Shown here: piece after piece, positions 8,083 through 15,871 of the stretch
How the letters are laid out: every line of letters starts with the position of its first letter
How positions within the stretch are numbered: the first letter of the stretch is position 1
NCBI GenBank assembly: GCA_031399165.1
Contig: JANNOO010000027.1
Coordinates: 62,001-126,000, forward strand
Source: JAKFWI01 sp031399165
Lineage (GTDB): Bacteria > Pseudomonadota > Alphaproteobacteria > Caulobacterales > Aquidulcibacteraceae
DNA length: 64,000 bases
Direction: 5' to 3'
Position numbers and translations under genes: made by a program
Notes under the pieces: model-generated
Database searches by the model: none
Seen by the model: only the letters and a program-made list of their open reading frames with translations
What the model was told of the DNA's origin: nothing

Positions 8083-9129
8083 TTATGCCAGGCGCCGCGG
8101 CCTTTGATCCAAAGCCGCAAACAGATCGATCACCCATAATACGTCATGCGTCACGCCCCGGATCGCCGGTCCGTCCTGATCGCCGGGCGCGGCGCTCGCA
8201 TCGACCAGAAACTGAGTTTGTTGCAGCGCCGCCGAATGCAGCGCCGCATCCGCCGGCGCGCGCCATTTCCGCGTCAAAGCAGACGCCACGATCTGCAATT
8301 TTCGCCTCGCCGGCACGACGGCGCGACGGGAAACCGGGTCAAATCCATGCCTGGCCACATCGTGGCCTATTTCGGCATAAAGCCGCCGCGCCGCGTAGAT
8401 CGCCGGCCGAACCGGCGCCGGCAGCGCTGCGATACCTGCGTCGGCGCGCTGATAAAGCTCTTCGGCATGCTGCAAAAGGCGCGCAACGTTTGCGGCGATG
8501 GGGGCGCAGAAAACCGGCCGCGCCAGCCAGACGTCCGGATCAAGGCCCGTTTCTCGCATCCACGCGCGCGGCAGATAGAGACGCCCGGCGCGTGCATCCT
8601 CGCCCACGTCGCGCGCGACATTGGTTAGCTGCATCGCGACGCCCAGATCGCTGGCGCGCGCGACCATTTCCGGCGCCCGCGCGCCCATGAGCACCGTCAT
8701 CATGACGCCAACGGCGCCAGCAACGCGCGCAGCGTAGGCGTAAAGATCCGCCAGGGTTTCGCAACTGCGTCCGGCGGCGTCCCAGGCGAGACCTTCCAGC
8801 AATGCATCGAACGGCGCGCGTGGAATTGCATGGCGATCGATCGCATCGAACAAGGCGCGATCCACCGGGCCATCCATCGGCGCGCCGGTGTAAATCGCAT
8901 CGAGGCGTGCAGCGAGGCGGCTTATCGCCCTCTCCCCGCCATGCTCCACATCGACGCTGTCATCGGAAAGCCGGCAAAACGCGTAAAGCGCGTAGGCGCC
9001 GCCTCGAATATGCTCGGGAAGCAGAAGCGATGCGGCGAAAAACGAGCGCGATCCCGTACGTATCATCTCGCGACATGTCGCGAGATCACCCGGCGTGGCG
9101 CACTCAGGCCGGCGTAAGTTGGGACGCAT
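8083..9129 (-). CDS. crtB: Phytoene synthase
   Basis: CrtB condenses two geranylgeranyl diphosphates to phytoene, the first committed carotenoid step. The 348-aa protein carries the squalene/phytoene synthase features: SRSFFAASLLLP near the N-terminus, AFCRLSDDSVD as the first Asp-rich motif, and LTNVARDVGEDARAGRLYLP as the second. The ATG at 9129 overlaps the crtI 3' end by 26 bases, implying translational coupling. The C-terminus is long (after YAEIGHDVARHGFD), ending with an Arg-rich tail. Confidence 0.96.
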   Translation of the reverse strand: MRPNLRRPECATPGDLATCREMIRTGSRSFFAASLLLPEHIRGGAYALYAFCRLSDDSVDVEHGGERAISRLAARLDAIYTGAPMDGPVDRALFDAIDRHAIPRAPFDALLEGLAWDAAGRSCETLADLYAYAARVAGAVGVMMTVLMGARAPEMVARASDLGVAMQLTNVARDVGEDARAGRLYLPRAWMRETGLDPDVWLARPVFCAPIAANVARLLQHAEELYQRADAGIAALPAPVRPAIYAARRLYAEIGHDVARHGFDPVSRRAVVPARRKLQIVASALTRKWRAPADAALHSAALQQTQFLVDASAAPGDQDGPAIRGVTHDVLWVIDLFAALDQRPRRLA

Positions 9130-10642
9130 GGGGCACCACTGAGTCTAGTACGCGGGCGGAAGACAATACGCCGGGAACGCCAGCGCCCGGATGGGTTCCG
9201 GCGCCGACGAGATAAAGCCCCTTTATGTCCTGACTTTTGTTATGCGGCCGGAACCACGCACTTTGCGTGAGAATCGGCTCCAGCCCAAAGGCGGCGCCTT
9301 TGAACGAACCAAGCCGGTCGCGGAAATCCAGCGGCGTCATGATCCGCGACGTTACGATTTCATCGGCGAGGCCGGGCAGCAATGTCTGTGACAAGCGCTG
9401 CTCCACCTTGCGGCGATACCGCTCTGCCTCCTTGCGCCAGTCGACATCAGCGTCGAGATGCGGCACGGGCGAAAGCACGTAGAACGCATCGCAACCCGGC
9501 GGCGCCAGAGACGGATCGGTCGCTGTGGGGCGATGGAGGTAGAGGCTCATATCCTCTGCGAGCCGCTTATTGGTGAAAATGTCGTCGATCAGGCCTTTGT
9601 ATCGCGGCCCAAGGAGGATCGTGTGGTGCGGCACATCCGCGTATTGGCGGCGTGTGCCGAAATACCAGACAAACAGGCTCATTGAATAGCGCGCCGCCGC
9701 GAGGCGCCCGTCTGTCCACGTCTTGCGCGCCGAGGCCGGAACGAGGCGTTGATATGTATGAGCCGAATCCGCGTTGGACACGACAATGTCGGCGCGCAGG
9801 GTTTCGCCATCGGCCAGACGCACGCCCCGTGCAGCGCCATCGCGCACCTGAATTTCCGCCACCTCGGCGCCGCAGCGCACCGCACCGCCCTGCCCCGCGA
9901 TCAGTTTCACCAGGCCCCGCACCAGCGCGCCAGTACCGCCCATCGCAAAATGCACGCCGTGGCGGCGTTCCAGATAAGAGATCAGGCAATAAACCGCTGT
10001 GGTGGTAAACGGATTGCCGCCGACGAAGAGCGGATGAAAGCTGAGCGCAATACGAACACGCGGGTCGCGCACGTAGCGCGACACAAGACCATAGACGCTG
10101 TGCAGCCCGCCCAAACGCACCAAATCGGGCGCCACCCGCGCCATTTGCGTCCACAATTCGAACGGCACATGGCCTAATTGCTCGAAGCCGAGGCGGTAGA
10201 TCGCCTCGCTGCGGCGCATGAAGCGCTCATAGCCGTCTAGATCGGCAGGTGCGATACGCGCGATCTCCCGGCGCATCGCGTCCGGTGCGCCGCCGCAGAT
10301 CATGCGCTCGCCATCATCGAATACGAGTTCGTAAAACGGATCGATCGCGCGCAATTCAACATCGTCGCTAAGCTTACGTCCGCAGAGCGCCCACAAATCC
10401 TCGAACAGGAATGGCGCCGTGATGATGGTGGGCCCGGCGTCGAACGTGAAACCGTCCTGACGGTGCACATAGGCCCGCCCGCCCGGCGCATCGAGCCGTT
10501 CGAGTACGGTAACGCGATAGCCCCGCGCGCCAAGCCTAATTGCGGCGGCCAGACCACCGAAACCGCTGCCAATGACAATCGCATGCGGTCGCTGGTCCGA
10601 CGATCGCTGTTCAGCAATTTGTACAGGAGTTAGTGTCAGCAT
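9104..10642 (-). CDS. crtI: Phytoene desaturase
   Basis: CrtI is the FAD-dependent desaturase converting phytoene to neurosporene or lycopene. The dinucleotide fold (VIGSGFGGLAAAIRLGARGY, from about residue 22) leads into APGGRAYV and FDAGPTIITAP; the C-terminal LYLVGAGTHPGAGVPGVL is diagnostic, and FVWYFGTRRQY and VLSPVPHLD are CrtI rather than CrtD features. ATG 10642 is the only in-frame standard start, yet it lies inside a PpsR-type box and a second box falls in codons 6-12, so transcripts starting here might use a downstream non-ATG codon. The gene starts 40 bases after bchO and may also be read through from bchIDO. Confidence 0.95.
   Translation of the reverse strand: MLTLTPVQIAEQRSSDQRPHAIVIGSGFGGLAAAIRLGARGYRVTVLERLDAPGGRAYVHRQDGFTFDAGPTIITAPFLFEDLWALCGRKLSDDVELRAIDPFYELVFDDGERMICGGAPDAMRREIARIAPADLDGYERFMRRSEAIYRLGFEQLGHVPFELWTQMARVAPDLVRLGGLHSVYGLVSRYVRDPRVRIALSFHPLFVGGNPFTTTAVYCLISYLERRHGVHFAMGGTGALVRGLVKLIAGQGGAVRCGAEVAEIQVRDGAARGVRLADGETLRADIVVSNADSAHTYQRLVPASARKTWTDGRLAAARYSMSLFVWYFGTRRQYADVPHHTILLGPRYKGLIDDIFTNKRLAEDMSLYLHRPTATDPSLAPPGCDAFYVLSPVPHLDADVDWRKEAERYRRKVEQRLSQTLLPGLADEIVTSRIMTPLDFRDRLGSFKGAAFGLEPILTQSAWFRPHNKSQDIKGLYLVGAGTHPGAGVPGVLSSARVLDSVVPHASQLTPA
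10608..10625. promoter_or_regulatory. PpsR/CrtJ-type operator inside the crtI 5' coding end
   Basis: TGTTCAGCAATTTGTACA is a perfect TGT-N12-ACA. It is exactly 8 bp from the next box (10634-10651), reproducing the paired spacing at bchC. It lies over crtI codons 6-12. Confidence 0.68.
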
Positions 10643-10651
10643 GTCCTGACA
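10634..10651. promoter_or_regulatory. PpsR/CrtJ-type operator over the crtI start codon
   Basis: TGTCAGCATGTCCTGACA is a perfect TGT-N12-ACA with extended dyad TGTCAG...CTGACA. It includes the crtI ATG (10642). Together with the box at 10608 it forms an 8-bp-spaced pair, so an internal, PpsR-controlled promoter for crtI-crtB is likely here. Confidence 0.72.
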
Positions 10652-10682
10652 GTCAATCGCATCCGCTCAAGGCGCGCAAGCG

Positions 10683-11570
10683 CTATGGCCTGACTTCAGA
10701 TTGCTGCAGCGCACTAAGGATCAGCCCCGCCGTGGCTTCTGGCGCCTCCTCGTGAACGAGATGGCCACCTTGAGCGGTGACGACGTGCGCATGCCTTACT
10801 AGCTCCTCCTGCACTTCGTGCGCCGCGCTTGGCGGCACGGCGCGATCCCGGTCGCCGGCAATCAGCGTCAGCGGCGCGCGCAGGTTTGGCATGTCGCGCT
10901 TCAACGCGAAGAGATCCCAATGCGCCATCAGGCCGATCGCGCTCTCGAGATGGCCCTTCTTGCGAAACAGGCGCTCGTAGAATTGCAGCCCCCGCGCATC
11001 GAGCGCTGATCCGGTGCGCGCGATAAGATCGGCGATGGCGCCCGGCATGGCCGCACGCAAGGCAAACAGGTTGATCGCGATGGGATTGGCGAACAGCGTC
11101 TGGGCCATCAACGGCGCCCACGGCCCTAACGGGCCGGGAAACGGCAGCAGCGCGGCGTTCAGTCCTACAAGCCCGCCCTTGAGCGGCATACCGTCAAGCG
11201 CCATCCGCACCGAGATAGCGGCGCCGGCCGAATGGCCAACCAGGGCATGCGGTGCGATTTCCAGTTCGCGCAACAGAGCGGCTATGCCACGCGCAACCGC
11301 CGGTAACGAAAATTCCGGACCCCGCGCTGGCGTGGCAGTAAAGCCATGACCAGGCAGGTCCGGCGCGATGATGGTGTGATGGCGCGACAGCAAGGGCGCC
11401 AGATCGCGCCATGAATGCGTCGCCGCGCCAGTGCCGTGCAGCAAAACAAGCGGCGGCCCCTCGCCCATGATCTGCACATGCCAGCGCAAATCACCCGCCT
11501 CCACGAACCGGCTGTATGCGCGATTTGGCCAGTCGCGCCCCTCGACGGCCCAGTCTGGCTTGCTGTTCAT
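10683..11570 (-). CDS. bchO: BchO, alpha/beta hydrolase of the magnesium chelatase operon
   Basis: BchO is a conserved alpha/beta hydrolase encoded with bchID in purple bacteria and thought to assist magnesium chelation; its substrate is not known. The 295-aa protein shows the oxyanion motif HGTG (residues 45-48), the nucleophile elbow GHSAG (112-116), an acid in LTLIAGDRDRAVPP and a final His in AQGGHLVHEE. The ATG overlaps the bchD stop (ATGA), so bchI-bchD-bchO are translationally coupled. Identity rests on the family motifs plus position. Confidence 0.93.
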   Translation of the reverse strand: MNSKPDWAVEGRDWPNRAYSRFVEAGDLRWHVQIMGEGPPLVLLHGTGAATHSWRDLAPLLSRHHTIIAPDLPGHGFTATPARGPEFSLPAVARGIAALLRELEIAPHALVGHSAGAAISVRMALDGMPLKGGLVGLNAALLPFPGPLGPWAPLMAQTLFANPIAINLFALRAAMPGAIADLIARTGSALDARGLQFYERLFRKKGHLESAIGLMAHWDLFALKRDMPNLRAPLTLIAGDRDRAVPPSAAHEVQEELVRHAHVVTAQGGHLVHEEAPEATAGLILSALQQSEVRP

Positions 11571-13291
11571 CGGCGCGATGGCGCGTGGGCGCGCACAACG
11601 TTCACTACGGCGCCGGCATCGACGAAAGGCAGCGCCGCATAGGCGGCGCCCATCTCCGCAGCTAGGTCCGGCGCGCCCTGCCGGGAACGCGGCGACGTAT
11701 CGATGAACACCACCGCCAACCCCGCTGCACGCACCGCACGCGCCGCGGCGACCGCATCCTGCTGCGCCTGAATGCGCCCCGCCTCGCCATCACGGCCGAC
11801 ATTGCCGCGACCATCCGTGAGAAGCACAATAAGCGGCGTACGGCCCTTGGCGCGTTCGCTCTGCGCCAGCGCTGAAGCGGTATCGATCGCCGTCGCCAAA
11901 GGGGTACCGCCACCGCCAGGAAGATCGGCGAGCGATCGCTTCGCGCGCGCTACCGAGCGCGTCGGCGGCAACAGAAGATCGGCAGTCGCGGCGCGGAAGG
12001 CGATCAGCGCCACGCGCGCGCGCGAAACGTAAGCGTCAGCAAGAAGATTTTGCACCGCGCCTTTTGCTTCGGCCAGACGCTGCAGCGCCGTCGATCCCGA
12101 AGCATCAACCACGAAGATCGTCGTTGACTCGCGGCGCTGGATGAAACGGCGGATACGAAAATCACCGCGCCGTACAAGGACAAGCGCAGCTTTAGGCGCA
12201 GTCCCGCGCCGCAAGGCTTGCCACGGCGCCGCGGCGCGCAACGTGGCGACCAGATCAAGTCGCTCGCCGCTGCGCAACGTTCCGGGCCGCGCGCCCAGGG
12301 GACGGCCGCGACGCGCCGATTTGGCGAGCGCCCCCGCCCCACTGGTGCGCGATTGGCCGCGCCGCTCCCCTCGCGCGGCAAGAAATTGCGCCAGGAACTG
12401 ATCGGGCAACGCCGATTGCACGGCGTCCACCATACGGTCAGCGGCGGCATCGGACTCTGCTTGCGTTTCGCTATCTCTGCCCGGCGATGTATCAGGCTGC
12501 GGCGGGTTTTCTTCCTGCGCCGGCTCCGCTGGCGCAGTCAGCGCACGGGGCGCCAGAACCAGCCGCGCGGCAAGCGCCAAATCCTCCTCCGTGATCGCCA
12601 CACGGCCGGCCAGAGCTGCGGCTGCACGCGCAGCGCGCAGCGTGAACAAGGCTGCGCGCGCCGAGCCGACGCCAAATGCGGAGCACGCCGCGCAGATCGT
12701 CTCCAGCGTTCGATCATCCGTGACGCCGATCTGCGCAAGGAGCGCGATCGCGCGCGAGATTTCGGCGCGGCTGGCGAGCGACGCCGCGCGCGGCCGCAAG
12801 CCTGCAAAGTCGAGCTTGAACGCCAGGCGCTCAACGAGCACGTCAGGCGGGCGCTCATCGGGTTCGACACTTTCGTCGAGCGCGATCACGATGAAACGCG
12901 TTGCTTGTCCATCGACCGCGCCAGCATCGAGCGCGGCGGCGAGGCGCCCGCCAGTGGCGGCGCTGCAACGCTCCGCCATCGCCAGCACAAGTGCGCCGCC
13001 ATCGCATTCGCGCAGCAGACCGGCCGCCATAACAGGACGAGCGGCCGCAAGCGTGGCGGCCAAATCAAGTCCGCCAAGCAGGCGATCATCGTCGATATGA
13101 GCCGGCGCGCGCCGCACGGGCGCAGTTTCCGGCAGCATGGCTTTGAGCGCCGCCAGCCAATCGTCCCGCATCGGACCAGGTTGCGCATGCAATACGGCCC
13201 CGCCGAGACCCTGCGGATCGATCGCCAACAGCGCAGCGGCCGCGGCGGCGTCGGCCCACGCGTCGTAGCGCGGGGACTCGATCACGCTCAC
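11567..13291 (-). CDS. bchD: Magnesium chelatase subunit D
   Basis: BchD forms the BchI-BchD AAA+ motor complex that drives Mg2+ insertion into protoporphyrin IX by BchH. The 574-aa protein has an N-terminal degenerate AAA+ domain (DDRLLGGLDLAATLAAARP, DVLVERLAFKLDF), a Pro/Glu-rich linker (PAEPAQEENPPQPD) and a C-terminal von Willebrand A domain with the MIDAS motif DASGS and LLTDGRGN. A GTG start at 13291 overlaps the bchI TGA as GTGA. bchH is not in this window. Confidence 0.96.
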   Translation of the reverse strand: MSVIESPRYDAWADAAAAAALLAIDPQGLGGAVLHAQPGPMRDDWLAALKAMLPETAPVRRAPAHIDDDRLLGGLDLAATLAAARPVMAAGLLRECDGGALVLAMAERCSAATGGRLAAALDAGAVDGQATRFIVIALDESVEPDERPPDVLVERLAFKLDFAGLRPRAASLASRAEISRAIALLAQIGVTDDRTLETICAACSAFGVGSARAALFTLRAARAAAALAGRVAITEEDLALAARLVLAPRALTAPAEPAQEENPPQPDTSPGRDSETQAESDAAADRMVDAVQSALPDQFLAQFLAARGERRGQSRTSGAGALAKSARRGRPLGARPGTLRSGERLDLVATLRAAAPWQALRRGTAPKAALVLVRRGDFRIRRFIQRRESTTIFVVDASGSTALQRLAEAKGAVQNLLADAYVSRARVALIAFRAATADLLLPPTRSVARAKRSLADLPGGGGTPLATAIDTASALAQSERAKGRTPLIVLLTDGRGNVGRDGEAGRIQAQQDAVAAARAVRAAGLAVVFIDTSPRSRQGAPDLAAEMGAAYAALPFVDAGAVVNVVRAHAPSRR

Positions 13292-14316
13292 GCGTCCAAA
13301 ATCTCGGCAAGCGCGCGCTCTATCCGCGACGCCGAGCCCACATCGTCCAGCGGATTGCGGCGGAGGCGGTGCTGCAGAGCGGGAACCGCTATCGCCCGCA
13401 GGTGCGTTGAGTTAACGGCCTTCGCGCCCTCCAGCGCCGCGAACGCGCGCGCGGCGCGGATAAGCGTCAGCTCGCCGCGCAAGCCGTCAGAGCCGATTTT
13501 CATGCAGAGTTCGGCCGCGCGTTCGACGACCTCATCGGGCAGCGCGATAGCGCCGCGCGCCGCGCACGCCTTGACGATGCGGTCGCGCACTTGCGCATCC
13601 TTTTTTGCCCACGAAGCGGCGAATCCATCGGGATCGCGGTCAAAAGCGTCGCGCTGACGAACGACCGCCACGCGATCAGCCAACACGGTAGGCGTCTTTA
13701 CATCGACCGACAGCCCGAACCGATCAAGCAATTGCGGACGCAGCTCGCCCTCTTCCGGATTGCCGCTGCCAACCAGAACAAAGCGCGCTGGATGCCTGAC
13801 GCTCAAGCCCTCGCGCTCGACGACATTTTCGCCCGAAGCGGCGACGTCGAGCAGCAGATCGACAAGATGGTCTTCGAGCAGATTTACTTCATCAATATAA
13901 AGAAAGCCGCGATGCGCCTTGGCAAGCAGCCCCGGCTCGAAGCGCTTCTGGCCGCGCGTCAGCGCCTGTTCCAGATCGAGCGCGCCGACAACGCGATCCT
14001 CGGTCGCGCCGAGCGGCAGATCGACCACCGGGGTCGGCCGTAACTCGGTTTTCGCAACGCCCTTGCCGGTCCGCGAAGGACAGTCCTCGGTGCAGGCGCC
14101 GGCGTCAGCCTCCGGATCGCAATGATAGGCGCAGCCCTTGACGGCGCGCATCTGCGGCAACAGGGCCGCAAGCGCGCGCACTGCCGTCGATTTACCAGTG
14201 CCGCGATCGCCGAACACCATGACGCCGCCAATGCCAGGATCGACGGCGGCGATCAGCAGCGCGCGCTTCATGTCGTCTTGGCCGACAATCGCCGAAAAAG
14301 GGAATACCGACCGCAT
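13288..14316 (-). CDS. bchI: Magnesium chelatase ATPase subunit I
   Basis: BchI is the AAA+ ATPase of magnesium chelatase. Walker A is GDRGTGKS at residues 36-43, Walker B GFLYIDEVNLL, sensor I GSGNPEEGELRPQLLDRFGL; the insert with CDPEADAGACTEDCP is typical of BchI/ChlI. The start is either ATG 14316 or the GTG immediately before it (14319); neither has a strong Shine-Dalgarno. bchI is 64 bases downstream of the DUF3422 gene on the same strand with no terminator seen between them, so both may share a promoter. Confidence 0.97.
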   Translation of the reverse strand: MRSVFPFSAIVGQDDMKRALLIAAVDPGIGGVMVFGDRGTGKSTAVRALAALLPQMRAVKGCAYHCDPEADAGACTEDCPSRTGKGVAKTELRPTPVVDLPLGATEDRVVGALDLEQALTRGQKRFEPGLLAKAHRGFLYIDEVNLLEDHLVDLLLDVAASGENVVEREGLSVRHPARFVLVGSGNPEEGELRPQLLDRFGLSVDVKTPTVLADRVAVVRQRDAFDRDPDGFAASWAKKDAQVRDRIVKACAARGAIALPDEVVERAAELCMKIGSDGLRGELTLIRAARAFAALEGAKAVNSTHLRAIAVPALQHRLRRNPLDDVGSASRIERALAEILDA

Positions 14317-14380
14317 CACCGCCTATTCAATCTGAGAGATAGCCAATGTCAGCGGGCGGGTCCACCGGGCGGCCGGCGCG

Positions 14381-15703
14381 CTAGGCGTCTTTGCCTTCGG
14401 CCGGCGGCGGCGCACTCGCTTCTTCCGCACCGCCACCGATACGCGTGCGCGCGCGACTGAGCAGACGCCACACCAGATAGATAATTATTGGCGCGCCAAG
14501 CGCCGTCGCGAGCGTCGGATTGAGCCATTCTGCGACTTCGGCAGCGCCCTCGAAAGCCAGCTTCAGCAGCGCCAGCGCATAATAGGAGACTGCCACGATC
14601 GACAGCCCTTCGACCGTCTGTTGCAGGCGCAATTGCATCAGCGATCGCCGGTTCATCGAGGCCAGCAGATCGACATTGACCTTCTCAGACGCCACATCGA
14701 CGCGCGTGTTTAAAATCTGAACAGTGCGGGCGACCCTCTCGATCACGCCGCGTTGACGCTCCCCTACCGAAACGCAGGTGCGCATGGCTGGCGCGAGACG
14801 CCGCTCCATGAACTCGCCCAGGGTCGGCATGCCGTCGATGGACTGTTCGCGCCAGTTGGCTATGCGTTCACCAACCAGACCGTAATAGGCGCGCGCCGCC
14901 GCAAACCGGAAACTGGTCTGCCCTGATAATCGTTCGGCCTCTCCCGCCAGTGCGGCGAGCTTGTTGAGCAGACTGCGATCGGAGTCGACGCCGCCTTCGT
15001 TGACAACATGGGCGGCAGCCAGATCGACCTCTGCTTCCAGACTGTTCAGCGCCCGGGCCGTGTCGATCGCAACCGGGAACGCGAGCAGCGCCATAAGCCT
15101 ATAGGTTTCGATCTCGAACAATTGCTGCAGGATCCGTCCGACAAGCGCTTCACCGGCGCCGCCGCTGACCAGCACAAATCGCGTGAACGCATCCGGCCCG
15201 GTACGAAAATCGCTGAACACCTGCACTGGCCCTGAGGCAATGCGCGCGGCGACGAGATCACTTCGCGCGAAAGGAACATGCGCCGGCGGCGCTTCCACAA
15301 TCGCGCAATGCGCGGCCACCAGAATTTCGCCCGGTAAATCGGCCAGCCAATCGCGCGGCGCAAGATCGAGGGCGGTGACGCCAAAATTGGCGATGTCCGG
15401 CTCGATGCTTGGACGAAACACGGTCCAGGCGGATACTTCTGTGTGGCGCTCCCAGCGCAGCGACCACGACCCTGCATCGAGCAGGCACCAGCGCGCGCCC
15501 TCGCCTGGCCCTGGCGCCGCGAATTTACGGCATAGCGCCGCCATGTGCGCGCGGTCTTTTTCCTCCCCGGCCTCGCCAGACAAAGACACGATGCGCGCCG
15601 CAAGCGCGGGCGCGGCAAGCGGCGTGGATGGCCGCGCATACGCTTCTGCGACAAGCCGATCGCGGTCCTTGTGAAAGCGCAGGTTGATATCCGGCGCGGC
15701 CAT
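14381..15703 (-). CDS. DUF3422 family membrane protein at the head of the bchI operon
   Basis: A 440-aa protein of the uncharacterised DUF3422 family. The soluble N-terminal two thirds contain WSLRWERHTEVSAWTVFRP and ARIVSLSG-type segments; the C-terminus has two hydrophobic helices (about LSIVAVSYYALALLKLAF and LGAPIIIYLVWRLL) around a short loop, then a Pro/Ala-rich tail, so it is probably anchored by its C-terminus in the inner membrane, loosely resembling CorA-like architecture. Its function is not known to me. It directly precedes bchI, and a near-perfect PpsR-type palindrome sits 18 bases before its ATG, so it is probably part of the photosynthesis regulon. Confidence 0.82.
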   Translation of the reverse strand: MAAPDINLRFHKDRDRLVAEAYARPSTPLAAPALAARIVSLSGEAGEEKDRAHMAALCRKFAAPGPGEGARWCLLDAGSWSLRWERHTEVSAWTVFRPSIEPDIANFGVTALDLAPRDWLADLPGEILVAAHCAIVEAPPAHVPFARSDLVAARIASGPVQVFSDFRTGPDAFTRFVLVSGGAGEALVGRILQQLFEIETYRLMALLAFPVAIDTARALNSLEAEVDLAAAHVVNEGGVDSDRSLLNKLAALAGEAERLSGQTSFRFAAARAYYGLVGERIANWREQSIDGMPTLGEFMERRLAPAMRTCVSVGERQRGVIERVARTVQILNTRVDVASEKVNVDLLASMNRRSLMQLRLQQTVEGLSIVAVSYYALALLKLAFEGAAEVAEWLNPTLATALGAPIIIYLVWRLLSRARTRIGGGAEEASAPPPAEGKDA

Positions 15704-15720
15704 GATCAGCGCCTGCCTCC

Positions 15721-15738
15721 CGTCAGCTTAAGCTGACA
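15721..15738. promoter_or_regulatory. PpsR/CrtJ-like palindrome upstream of the DUF3422-bchI operon
   Basis: CGTCAGCTTAAGCTGACA is a perfect 16-bp dyad (GTCAGCTTAAGCTGAC) matching TGT-N12-ACA at five of six fixed bases, and close to the crtI box TGTCAGCATGTCCTGACA. A third half-site follows, so that CTGACA-N6-TGTCAG (15733-15750) forms an overlapping inverted repeat. It could also serve the divergent gabD, whose start is about 130 bases away. Confidence 0.55.
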
Positions 15739-15871
15739 CTTGCATGTCAGGCTTGCACCGTCGAGCGTAGGATTGGTTGCGAGAAGCTGGTGGCCGGGCG
15801 CCCAAAGCAGAAGTATGAAGCGCTGGCGGCGATCAGCCCGGCGCAGGCTTTCGCTTTCAAGCTGAGGTGTC

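Noticed and set aside
12218..13657. 479-codon plus-strand frame opposite bchD and bchI
   Set aside because: It is antisense to two genes with clear family motifs, is Arg-rich as expected of an antisense frame in GC-rich DNA, and has no recognisable domain.
14347..14364. TGTCAGCGGGCGGGTCCA just upstream of bchI as a PpsR box
   Set aside because: Only one half-site matches; the second half is CCA, and no paired box is nearby.
15733..15750. CTGACA-N6-TGTCAG as a separate operator for gabD
   Set aside because: It shares half its bases with the PpsR-like dyad beside it, so it is noted there rather than called independently.
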